NCBI GenBank assembly: GCA_030656145.1
Contig: JAUSOF010000017.1
Coordinates: forward strand, 1-64,000
DNA: 64,000 bases
Source of the DNA: Pseudomonas sp.
Lineage (GTDB): Bacteria; Pseudomonadota; Gammaproteobacteria; Pseudomonadales; Pseudomonadaceae
Direction: 5' to 3'
Part shown: in pieces, positions 48,774-57,334 of the stretch
How the letters are laid out: every line of letters starts with the position of its first letter
How positions within the stretch are numbered: the stretch's first letter is position 1
The notes under the pieces: generated by a model
The model's input: only the letters and a program-made list of their open reading frames with translations
What the model was told of the DNA's origin: nothing
The model's database searches: none
Position numbers and translations under genes: made by a program

Positions 48774-48888
48774 GTGCAATGAAGAGGAGGCAGGCCGTTG
48801 CATTCTTGACCGTCGACAATTCTGCCCAGGGCGGTGCATGGCTATTCTTCGCCATGCCCTGCCGTCGCTGGGGAGATCGGGAGCTTCG

Positions 48889-49515
<627 letters not shown>

Positions 49516-49701
49516 TTGCCCGGGTGCATCTGGGCTGCTGGGGGGTAAGGCAGGCATAGGGCAAGCATGCAACTGGGCGCGCGACATATTGGGTATGCGG
49601 CGTTGAATAGCAAGGTCAGGGTCGATGCGAGACCAACCCCAATACCCTTACTGGCCTGGCTTAGTGTTTGATATTTCCTTTAAAATCAGTAGATTAAGTG
49701 A

Positions 49702-50634
49702 TTAATCTAAAGTTTTTTCGAGTTTCTTTTCCTGCGCTATTACGTGCTGGCAAATTTCGATGATCTGCTCGCGCATCCAGCGGTTTGCCGGGTCCTGATC
49801 GGTGCTCTCATGCCAATAAAGATGAGTTTCCAGGGCCGGCACGTCGTTGACCGGCAGTGCCACGTAATGCAGATCGTTACGCCGAGCGAAGCGTTCCGGC
49901 ACGGTGATGGCCATGTCGGTGTTCTGCAACACGGTTGAAGCCATCAGGTAATGCTGTGAGCGCAGGGCGACCCGCCGTTTCAGCCCTATCTTGCCCAGCG
50001 ACAGGTCGATATAGCCGAGGCCGCTGCGGCGGCTGGAAATATGGATATGGGTCAACGACAAGTATTCGTCCAGGCTGATCTTGTCCTTGGCCAGGGGGTG
50101 GCCCTTGCGCATGGCGCAGACATAGTGGTCTTCCATCATCTTGACGTGACGCACCTGAGGGTCGGTATTAAGCGGTGCATCGACGGCAAAGTCGAGCCGC
50201 CCCGCAGCCAGTTCCTTGGTGGTTTCTCGACGGCGGGCGAGCATGCTCTCGATGGTGACATTAGGCGCCAGTCGCCGTAGCCGCTGGAACAAGGAGGGCA
50301 ACAGCACCGCCTCGGTCAGATCGGTCAGGCTGATGCGATAAGTCTTGTTGGCCTCTGCCGGATTGAAGATGCGACTTTCCTGCACGGAAATGCGCAATTG
50401 CTGCAATGCACTGCGTACCGGCGCGATGATGTTCTGCGCCATCGGCGTGGGCACCATGCCTTGGGCGGTGCGCACGAACAAGGGATCGTTGAAGGTCTCG
50501 CGCAGGCGGGCGAGGGCATTGGATACTGCCGGCTGGGTGATGCCGACGATCTGCCCGGCACGGGTCAGGTTGGCCTCGGTATAGATAGCATCGAAGACGA
50601 TAAATAGGTTGAGGTCGACCTTGTTCAAATTCAT
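49702..50634 (-). CDS. LysR-type transcriptional regulator
   Basis: 310 residues with an N-terminal winged HTH (MNLNKVDLNLFIVFDAIYTE; recognition region GQIVGITQPAVSNALARLRE, about 28-47) and a two-lobed effector domain typical of the NahR/LeuO branch. The effector is not predictable. It is divergent from the acyl-CoA dehydrogenase gene with 156 bp between starts; that spacer contains an imperfect inverted ATCA...TGAT arrangement (50662-50685), so regulation of that gene is the natural guess. Confidence 0.88.
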   Translation of the reverse strand: MNLNKVDLNLFIVFDAIYTEANLTRAGQIVGITQPAVSNALARLRETFNDPLFVRTAQGMVPTPMAQNIIAPVRSALQQLRISVQESRIFNPAEANKTYRISLTDLTEAVLLPSLFQRLRRLAPNVTIESMLARRRETTKELAAGRLDFAVDAPLNTDPQVRHVKMMEDHYVCAMRKGHPLAKDKISLDEYLSLTHIHISSRRSGLGYIDLSLGKIGLKRRVALRSQHYLMASTVLQNTDMAITVPERFARRNDLHYVALPVNDVPALETHLYWHESTDQDPANRWMREQIIEICQHVIAQEKKLEKTLD

Positions 50635-50790
50635 TCCGCGCTCGCTCCGAAGGTTGTCGGTATCAGTGGATCATATATCGGTGATGAATGTTTATACACG
50701 CTGAGAATAGGTTAGGTAAATTTTAGCCCCTGTTCTAGCATCATTCGTAGATCGAACACCTCACCAAACAGTCCGCAGAAGGTAGCTCTC

Positions 50791-51999
50791 ATGGATTTCG
50801 CTTACTCCCCCAAGGTCCAGGAACTGCGCGAGCGCGTCACCGCGTTTATGGAGACCCACGTCTATCCGGCCGAGGCCGTTTTTGAACAGCAAGTCAACCA
50901 AGGCGACCGCTGGCAGCCCACCGCAATCATGGAAGAGCTGAAAGCCAAGGCCAAAGCCGAAGGCTTGTGGAACCTGTTTCTGCCAGATTCGGCGCTGGGC
51001 GCCGGCCTGACCAACACCGAATACGCGCCACTGGCCGAGATCATGGGCAGTTCCTTGATCGGCCCAGAGCCGTTCAACTGCGCCGCGCCAGACACCGGCA
51101 ATATGGAAGTGCTGGTGCGCTACGCCAACGAGGCGCAGAAGGAGCAATGGCTCAAGCCGCTGCTGGCCGGCGAGATCCGTTCGGCCTTCGCCATGACCGA
51201 GCCGGGAGTAGCCTCGTCCGACGCCACTAATATGGAAGCCCGCGCTGTACGCGAGGGTGACGAGTGGGTGATCAACGGCCGCAAGTGGTGGACTTCAGGG
51301 GCCTGTGATCCGCGTTGCAAGATCATGATTTTCATGGGCCTGACCAATCCTGACGCACCGCGCCACCAGCAGCATTCGATGATCCTGGTGCCGATGGACG
51401 CCCCTGGTGTGAAGATGGTGCGATCGCTGCCGGTGTTTGGCTACGACGACGCGCCCCACGGGCATGCCGAAGTGCTGTTTGAGAATGTCCGCGTACCCTA
51501 CGACAGCGTGCTGCTCGGTGAAGGTCGCGGCTTTGAGATCGCCCAGGGTCGCCTTGGCCCTGGCCGTATCCACCACTGCATGCGTTCCATCGGCATGGCC
51601 GAACGTGCACTCAAGTTGATGTGCGAGCGCTCGATAAGCCGTACCGCCTTCGGCAAGCCGCTGGCGCGCTTGGGTGGCAATATTGATCACATCGCTGATT
51701 CGCGCATGGAGATCAACATGGCGCGCCTGCTGACCCTTAATGCGGCCTATATGATGGACACTGTCGGCAACAAGATCGCGGCCAGTGAAATCGCCCAGAT
51801 CAAGGTAGTAGCGCCAAATGTTGCGCTCAAGGTGATCGACCGTGCGATCCAGATGCATGGCGGTGCGGGAGTCTCCAACGACTTCCCGCTGGCCTACTGG
51901 TATGCCATGCAGCGCACCCTGCGCCTGGCCGACGGCCCGGATGAAGTGCATCGCATGGCCATCGGTAAGTTCGAGATCGGCAAGTACATGGCCAAGTGA
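50791..51999 (+). CDS. Acyl-CoA dehydrogenase family protein
   Basis: A FAD-dependent dehydrogenase of 402 residues with N-terminal helical, middle beta and C-terminal helical domains. Motifs include [18 protein letters not shown] (FAD/substrate loop, about 132-149), [38 protein letters not shown] near 255, the RTAFGKPLA segment and [20 protein letters not shown] near 355. Proteins with the PGRIHHCMR signature belong to the ACAD10/11-like group acting on 2- or 4-hydroxylated or branched acyl-CoAs. The substrate here is unknown. Transcribed divergently from a LysR gene and ended by a terminator at 52068. Confidence 0.9.
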   Translation: MDFAYSPKVQELRERVTAFMETHVYPAEAVFEQQVNQGDRWQPTAIMEELKAKAKAEGLWNLFLPDSALGAGLTNTEYAPLAEIMGSSLIGPEPFNCAAPDTGNMEVLVRYANEAQKEQWLKPLLAGEIRSAFAMTEPGVASSDATNMEARAVREGDEWVINGRKWWTSGACDPRCKIMIFMGLTNPDAPRHQQHSMILVPMDAPGVKMVRSLPVFGYDDAPHGHAEVLFENVRVPYDSVLLGEGRGFEIAQGRLGPGRIHHCMRSIGMAERALKLMCERSISRTAFGKPLARLGGNIDHIADSRMEINMARLLTLNAAYMMDTVGNKIAASEIAQIKVVAPNVALKVIDRAIQMHGGAGVSNDFPLAYWYAMQRTLRLADGPDEVHRMAIGKFEIGKYMAK

Positions 52000-52067
52000 T
52001 GCAGTGACAGCCGGCCGCTAACGCGGGGGCAGGGTGGCCAGTAATGCCAGCCTGCCGATCCACATGA

Positions 52068-52096
52068 CAAGGCCCGCATTTATGCGGGCCTTGTGC
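52068..52096. terminator. Strong hairpin terminator after the acyl-CoA dehydrogenase gene
   Basis: CAAGGCCCGCA (52068-52078) and TGCGGGCCTTG (52083-52093) form an 11-bp stem with a 4-base loop. The T-tail is short on both sides. It lies between the plus-strand dehydrogenase and the minus-strand TerC remnant and could serve both. Confidence 0.75.
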
Positions 52097-52106
52097 TTAC
52101 CCGGGC

Positions 52107-52278
52107 TTAACGATTCTCTGCTGGGCGATTGCGGGTTGTCAGCAGCGACAAGATCACGCCGCCCTCAGTGAGCCAACGGTCACGTCACGTGATAGCAATG
52201 CTGGAATCCAGCCAATAAGGCCGTGCAGGAAAATCTTCCCGCCGATCAAGATCAGCACCAGCCCGCGACGTTGCTTTC
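52107..52278 (-). pseudogene. Remnant of a TerC-family membrane protein gene (C-terminal end, frameshifted)
   Basis: On the minus strand the stretch reads KQRRGLVLILIGGKIFLHGL then IGWIPALLS..VTVG, which is the last membrane segment of TerC/Alx-family proteins. Near 52172 the frame breaks by one base and continues as LTEGGVILSLLTTRNRPAEN with a stop at 52107-52109, matching the expected C-terminus. No 5' part is present: upstream lies the end of the PstS-OmpA gene at 52297. The gene was therefore lost, leaving its tail and probably its terminator. Confidence 0.75.
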
Positions 52279-52296
52279 ACGCCTGCTGGAGTGCGG

Positions 52297-53679
52297 TCAA
52301 TACACCCAGACCTCGACACGGCGATTCTTGATCCGTCCGTCATCGGCATTGTTGGCGGCTACCGGCAGCTCGTCGCCGAGTCCGGTTACCTGGCGCACAA
52401 TCACGCCTTGCCGTGCCAATTCACGGCGTACTGCCATTGCCCGTAGCCTGGATAGCAACTCGGCTCTGGCTGGATCGCCCTTGGCGTCACCGAAACCGAC
52501 CAACACCACTTTCCGATGCAGCTTGTCCTGCGCTGTCAGGTAGGCGAGCAGTCGTTCCAGGTCACGATGAGCCTTGTTATCCAGCACGGCGCTGCCTTGC
52601 TGGAAGCGCAAGTTCACAGAAAGCCGTTGCGCCTCACGGGCCAGGGTTTGGTAGGCCTGCGGCATCAGGGGGTCAGCGGCAATATCAATTGCCTGCACGG
52701 TCTGCGCGATGAAGCCGCTTTGCGCGACGATAGCCTGACCGCGCTCACTATGAGCAAAACGGACCAGCGCTTTGGCCCAGGGGTTGCTCAAGTCCGGCTG
52801 GTTGTAGAGAAACAGCCGCCGTGAAAGAGGGTAGTCCTCGGTCGCGATCAAGCTTGTGCTGGGCAGCATCGCCTGCGACTCACCTGCCGCGATGGCCAGC
52901 GCTTTAGCCTGGCGAATATACGGCAGACCGATAAAGCCGATCCCCTGGGGATCTTGGCTAACCGCATCTGACAATGCCTGGCTGGACTCAAAGCGCCGCG
53001 CACTGACGGCCAGGTTTGTCCCGTTGGCACTCAGCACCAGCTCCTTGAAGGTGTCGTAGGTGCCCGAGTTGTCATCGCGGGCGTACAGCGTAACAGGCCC
53101 GTTTTTGCCGCCCAGTTGCGACCAGTCCTGAAGCTCCCCAGAGAATAGTTGCGCCAGCTGATCGATGCGCAAAGCGCCAATCGGGTTGCTTGGGTGCAGG
53201 ATGATCGCTAAACCGTCAATGGCGATGACGTGCTCGGCATCACGGCTTTGCAGGTCGCCCAGGCTCGCCAGGGCGCTGACTTCACTGTCTTTGATCGGTC
53301 GTGACGAGGCGGCCAGATCGGCGCTTCCGACCTGCAAGGCGGTGAAGCCGGTGCCGGAACCATGGGCGGCGACTTCAATGGTCACGCTGCGACCGTTGGC
53401 ATTGGTGCCGATGATCTTCTGCTCATTCTCGGCGGCGCCTGCCTCGATGCGGATCGCGCTCAGGCCTTGCTCTTCGAGCAATCCTCTGGCCAGCGCCGGG
53501 CCAAGGGTTGCACCGATGGTGTTGGAACCCTGGATACGCAGGACACTGCTGTCGTCGACAGCGGTCGGCAGAGCCGCAAACACCGTCCAGGGCAGGGCAT
53601 AACAGATAAAGCCGAGCAAAAGGCCGGCGCAGGTACTGCTCCAGGTTGGCTGATCAACAGCAGGCAGGTCGTGCGACAT
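52297..53679 (-). CDS. PstS-like phosphate-binding protein fused to an OmpA-type peptidoglycan-binding domain
   Basis: 460 residues. An export signal (hydrophobic core around 18-34) is followed by a type 2 periplasmic binding domain of the PstS group (about 45-320: LRIQGSNTIGATLGPALARG, HGSGTGFTALQVGSADLAAS, LYARDDNSGTYDTFKELVL) and a C-terminal OmpA domain (about 335-460: NLRFQQGSAVLDNKAHRDLE, VVLVGFGDAKGDPARAELLS, RQVTGLGDELPVAANNADD, RIKNRRVEVWVY). The protein would be held to peptidoglycan while binding phosphate or a phosphate ester. A Pho box lies 56 bases upstream. It is not beside pst transport genes. Confidence 0.9.
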   Translation of the reverse strand: MSHDLPAVDQPTWSSTCAGLLLGFICYALPWTVFAALPTAVDDSSVLRIQGSNTIGATLGPALARGLLEEQGLSAIRIEAGAAENEQKIIGTNANGRSVTIEVAAHGSGTGFTALQVGSADLAASSRPIKDSEVSALASLGDLQSRDAEHVIAIDGLAIILHPSNPIGALRIDQLAQLFSGELQDWSQLGGKNGPVTLYARDDNSGTYDTFKELVLSANGTNLAVSARRFESSQALSDAVSQDPQGIGFIGLPYIRQAKALAIAAGESQAMLPSTSLIATEDYPLSRRLFLYNQPDLSNPWAKALVRFAHSERGQAIVAQSGFIAQTVQAIDIAADPLMPQAYQTLAREAQRLSVNLRFQQGSAVLDNKAHRDLERLLAYLTAQDKLHRKVVLVGFGDAKGDPARAELLSRLRAMAVRRELARQGVIVRQVTGLGDELPVAANNADDGRIKNRRVEVWVY

Positions 53680-53734
53680 GCAGTAGACACCTTAATAAGG
53701 GCAGTGAAAGGTGCCGCGACAATAAGACCAACAG

Positions 53735-53752
53735 ATGACTGGAGTATGACAG
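53735..53752 (-). promoter_or_regulatory. Pho box before the PstS-OmpA gene
   Basis: On the minus strand CTGTCAT-ACTC-CAGTCAT: the first heptamer is perfect and the second has one change from CTGTCAT/C, with the standard 4-base spacer. It ends 56 bases before ATG 53679, leaving room for a -10 near 53722-53730 (TCTTAT). PhoB control during phosphate starvation is expected. Confidence 0.8.
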
Positions 53753-53881
53753 CGGAGCGTTGGCCGGGCGGCGTTCCGATCGGCGCGCAGCGACAGTCCG
53801 TCAGCCTCTAAGTAATGAGGCGCAGTGGTGGGCGTCTGGCGGCAGCCGTCGCAGGCGAGAGCTATTTCACCGCCTCTCAGT

Positions 53882-54694
53882 TCAGCTCAGTTCCAGCCAG
53901 ATCGGTGCATGGTCCGAGGGTTTTTCCATGCCGCGCAGTGCATAGTCGATTCCTGCATCCTTGAAGCGCGACTGCAGTGGCTGGGAGGCCAGGATTACAT
54001 CGATGCGCAAGCCGCGCTTGGGATCGTCCTCGAAACCACGACTGCGGTAGTCGAACCAGCTGAATCGATCGCTAACGGCGGGGTTTAGGTGGCGGAAACT
54101 GTCGACCAAACCCCAGTTTTTCAAGCGCTCCAGCCACTCGCGCTCTTCCGGCAGGAAGCTGCATTTGCCGGTTCTGAGCCAGCGCTTGCGGTTTTCTTCG
54201 CCAATGCCTATATCGCACTCTTGCGGCGAAATATTGATATCGCCCATCACCACCAGCGCTTGCTCTGGTTGGAACTGATTGAGCAAAAGTTGCTGCAAAT
54301 CCTCGTAGAAGCGTTGCTTGGCGGGAAACTTGGTCGGATGATCACGGCTTTCACCTTGCGGGAAATAACCGTTCATCACGGTCACCGGGTTGCCGTGGGC
54401 ATCGGCGAAGGTGCCATAGATAAAGCGCCGCTGGCTGTCGTCATCATCCCCGGGGAAACCCTTGTGCAGCGTCAACGGTTCCTGGCGCGACAGCAGGGCG
54501 ACGCCGTAGTGGCCTTTCTGGCCGTGGTAATGCACGTGGTAGCCGAGGTTGCGAATGTCAGCCTCTGGGAATTGCTCGTCGGCGACTTTGGTTTCCTGCA
54601 AGCCGATGACGTCCGGTTGGTGTTTCTCGATCAAGGCCGCCAGTTGATGTGGGCGCGCACGCAGGCCGTTGATATTGAAGGAGACGATCTTCAT
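53882..54694 (-). CDS. xthA: Exodeoxyribonuclease III
   Basis: AP endonuclease and 3'-5' exonuclease of base-excision repair, Mg2+-dependent. The 270 residues (E. coli 268) contain the EEP-superfamily motifs: [14 protein letters not shown] at the N-terminus (Asn ligand), [10 protein letters not shown] with the catalytic Glu near 34, [16 protein letters not shown] near 150 and the C-terminal [10 protein letters not shown] with catalytic Asp-His. ATG 54694 gives [10 protein letters not shown]; an in-frame start three codons earlier exists. In P. aeruginosa the gene also lies next to a GNAT gene and tamAB. Confidence 0.95.
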   Translation of the reverse strand: MKIVSFNINGLRARPHQLAALIEKHQPDVIGLQETKVADEQFPEADIRNLGYHVHYHGQKGHYGVALLSRQEPLTLHKGFPGDDDDSQRRFIYGTFADAHGNPVTVMNGYFPQGESRDHPTKFPAKQRFYEDLQQLLLNQFQPEQALVVMGDINISPQECDIGIGEENRKRWLRTGKCSFLPEEREWLERLKNWGLVDSFRHLNPAVSDRFSWFDYRSRGFEDDPKRGLRIDVILASQPLQSRFKDAGIDYALRGMEKPSDHAPIWLELS

Positions 54695-54838
54695 GAGCGG
54701 CAAGTCCTGGGGTCGTTGTAACGAAGCTGCGATGCTAGCCGATCCGGCAACCGCACGGCCAGTTCTGGCTGTCGCCGGATTGCGGTGCTAGGGTTGCTTC
54801 AGACCATGCAGATTACGTAACGCCAGAGATCGCACCCT

Positions 54839-55480
54839 ATGCCGAACAGTTCCGCTGAAGTTCGTATGCTTGATAGCGGTTATGCCCGCGAAGCACGCTC
54901 GCTGCTGTACCACGCCTACCGCCATGAGCCGACCTTTTCCTATCTGTTTGAAGCCGAGCGCCCCGGTTATGACCAGCGCGTGCGCGCCACAGTCCGCGAA
55001 TTGGTGCAGCAGCATTTCAGCGAGGATCTGCCGGCGATTGGCTTGTTGATCGATGATCGCCTGATCGGCATGGCACTGATCGCACCCCCGCAGCGCCGCC
55101 TGGATATTACCGAAAGCTGGAGTTGGCGTATGCGCATGCTGCTCACTACCGGCTTTCGCTGTACCAAGCGTTATCTGGAGTACCACGATGCCGTCCTCGC
55201 TTGCCTGCCGCCTGGGCCTTATCACGTGCTGCCATTGATTGGCGTTCATCCTGAGTTCCAGGGTCAGCATCTCGGCGAGCAGTTGCTCGAAGCCCTGCAC
55301 AGCTGGTGTGCCGAGGATGCAGGTTCGCTTGGCGTGGTACTCGACACCGGTAACCCGCATTACCTGAACTTCTACAAGCGCCATGGTTACGAGGAAATTG
55401 GTGAGGTGGCGGTTGGCCCAATCATCGAGCACGTGTTTTTTCATCCCAATCCGCAGCACGCCGTTAAAGCCAGCGCTTGA
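54839..55480 (+). CDS. GNAT-family N-acetyltransferase
   Basis: 213 residues with the GNAT fold. The acetyl-CoA pyrophosphate loop is LIGVHPEFQGQHLGEQLLEA (about 137-156; V..EFQGQHLG), and VVLDTGNPHYLNFYKRHGYEE near 175 is motif B with the conserved Tyr. The substrate is not predictable. It is divergent from xthA, with 144 bp between the starts, and 126 bp before tamA; a hairpin (GGTGGGCT/AGCCCACC, 55508-55528) follows the stop. Confidence 0.85.
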   Translation: MPNSSAEVRMLDSGYAREARSLLYHAYRHEPTFSYLFEAERPGYDQRVRATVRELVQQHFSEDLPAIGLLIDDRLIGMALIAPPQRRLDITESWSWRMRMLLTTGFRCTKRYLEYHDAVLACLPPGPYHVLPLIGVHPEFQGQHLGEQLLEALHSWCAEDAGSLGVVLDTGNPHYLNFYKRHGYEEIGEVAVGPIIEHVFFHPNPQHAVKASA

Positions 55481-55606
55481 CGGCATGCAGGTCTGCATGA
55501 CCGAGTCGGTGGGCTGAGTCAGCCCACCCAAGGTGATAACGCGTCGCCAATCAGAACACTGTCAGACGCTCTAGGCTAACGCGCAGCACGTGCTAGCATT
55601 CGCGTC

Positions 55607-57334
55607 ATGAGAACGATTCCAATATTTTTCGCCGGGTTGGCGCTGTTTGTCCTTAGTACCTTGGTATTGGCCGAGGCACGTCTGGTGGTGAGGGTCCAGC
55701 CTGCCAATGCCGCGCTCAAGGAGAATGTCGAAGGTTATATCGGCAGTCTGGGCGAGCGCGATCTTGACGCCTTGCAGCGTTTCCGTCGGGTGGCTGAAGC
55801 CCAGGCAGAAAAAGCTGCGCAGGCCCTGGGTTACTACCAGGCGCAGATCAGTAGTGAGGTCAGCGAAGGCGACCCGTTGCGCCTGACTATCCGCATCGTT
55901 CCCGGCGAGCCGGTCAGGCTGCGTGAGGTGACGCTGCGCATCGACGGGCCAGCCAATCAGCTGCGCGCGTTTCGTTTGCCCCGCGACGCCCAGCTCAAGG
56001 CCGGCGCGGTACTCAACCATGGTCGCTACGACGCCGCCAAGCGCCAGATCCAGAATCAGGCCTCGCGCTACGGTTTTTTTGCCGGGCGCTTCACCCGTCA
56101 ACGCTTGAGTATCGACCCGCAGGGCGGGGTCGCAGACATTGAGCTGATCTACGACAGTGGTCCGCGCTACCAGTTAGGAGCAGTGAGCTTCGAAGGCGAT
56201 GCGCCCTTCGAGGAGCAGCTCCTGCAACGCATGGTGCCCTTTACCAGGGACACCCCCTATGACTCCGAACTGATCGCCGAGCTTTACCAGTCGCTGCGTT
56301 CCAGTGGCTATTTCGAGACCGTGAGCGTCGATGCCAGTCCGAGCGTCGCTGAGCAGCAGCGGATTCCGGTCAGTGTCCAGCTGCAAACCCGTAAACCCCG
56401 GAGCATGGGGCTTGGACTGGGCTTTTCCACGGATGTCGGCCCCCGTGGCCGCGCTAACTGGACACGCCATTGGGCCAACCCGCAAGGCCACAGTTATGGC
56501 GCCGAGATGGAATTGTCGGCACCGCGACAAAATGTTGGGCTGTGGTACGACGTGCCTGGCGATCCGCCCCTGACCGACAAGCTGCGCTACGCGGGCGGAT
56601 ATCAGTTTCAGGAACTGGCCGATAGAGACAGCCTCAGCCGCTTGCTGACCTTTGGCCCGGAGTGGCACAGCAAGCTGGACAGTGGTTGGCAGCGGGTCAT
56701 CTCGTTGAAGTGGCAGCATGAGCAATACGAGCTTGGCGATGACTCCGGGCTGAGTACCTTGCTGATGCCTGGCATCAGTTACGCCTACCTGCACAGCGAT
56801 AATCAGGTCGATCCGAACCATGGCTATCGCCTGCAGTTCGATCTGTCGGCGGCCAAGCGCGGCGTACTCTCCGATGCCGACGTGCTGCACGGCAATGTCC
56901 TGCTCAAAGGCTTGACTACGCTGGCGGACAAGCACCGTTTGCTCGGCCGGGTGCAATTTGGCGGCACCGAGTCTGGTGGTTTCTCCTCGGTGCCGCCCTC
57001 GCTCCGCTTCTTTGCTGGCGGTGATCAGAGCGTGCGCGGTTACGACTACCAGAGCCTGTCACCGCAAAACTCCCAAGGCGATAAAATCGGCGGCCGCTAT
57101 CTGTTCGCCACCAGCGCCGAATACCAGTACAGCGTGGCCGAGCGCTGGCGCGTGGCGACCTTTGTTGACCAAGGCAATACCTTCAATTCGCTGGACTTCC
57201 CGTCCTTGAAAAGTGCCGTCGGTATTGGCCTGCGCTGGGTCTCTCCAGTCGGTCCGCTGCGCCTCGACCTGGCGCATCCGCTGGATAGTGAGGGCGGTGT
57301 GCGCGTGCATTTCTCGATGGGGCCGGAGCTGTGA
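55607..57334 (+). CDS. tamA: Translocation and assembly module outer-membrane subunit TamA
   Basis: An Omp85-family barrel in the outer membrane that works with TamB in envelope biogenesis (outer-membrane protein insertion and phospholipid transport). The 575 residues comprise a signal peptide (FFAGLALFVLSTLVLA, cleaved near 21), three POTRA domains (about 24-260) and a 16-strand barrel with the conserved VRGYDYQSLSP loop-6 motif (VRGY) near 475 and a last strand ending VRVHFSMGPEL. It overlaps tamB by four bases (GTGA). Confidence 0.95.
   Translation: MRTIPIFFAGLALFVLSTLVLAEARLVVRVQPANAALKENVEGYIGSLGERDLDALQRFRRVAEAQAEKAAQALGYYQAQISSEVSEGDPLRLTIRIVPGEPVRLREVTLRIDGPANQLRAFRLPRDAQLKAGAVLNHGRYDAAKRQIQNQASRYGFFAGRFTRQRLSIDPQGGVADIELIYDSGPRYQLGAVSFEGDAPFEEQLLQRMVPFTRDTPYDSELIAELYQSLRSSGYFETVSVDASPSVAEQQRIPVSVQLQTRKPRSMGLGLGFSTDVGPRGRANWTRHWANPQGHSYGAEMELSAPRQNVGLWYDVPGDPPLTDKLRYAGGYQFQELADRDSLSRLLTFGPEWHSKLDSGWQRVISLKWQHEQYELGDDSGLSTLLMPGISYAYLHSDNQVDPNHGYRLQFDLSAAKRGVLSDADVLHGNVLLKGLTTLADKHRLLGRVQFGGTESGGFSSVPPSLRFFAGGDQSVRGYDYQSLSPQNSQGDKIGGRYLFATSAEYQYSVAERWRVATFVDQGNTFNSLDFPSLKSAVGIGLRWVSPVGPLRLDLAHPLDSEGGVRVHFSMGPEL

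Noticed and set aside
49691..49708. AT-rich hairpin AGATTAA-GTGA-TTAATCT at the end of the LysR gene
   Set aside because: The stem is weak, overlaps the LysR stop codon and has its T-run (49712 on) on the wrong side for that gene; not secure enough as a terminator for the carbonic anhydrase gene 180 bases away.
55508..55528. Hairpin GGTGGGCT/AGCCCACC after the acetyltransferase gene as a terminator
   Set aside because: The stem is good but no T-run follows in either direction.
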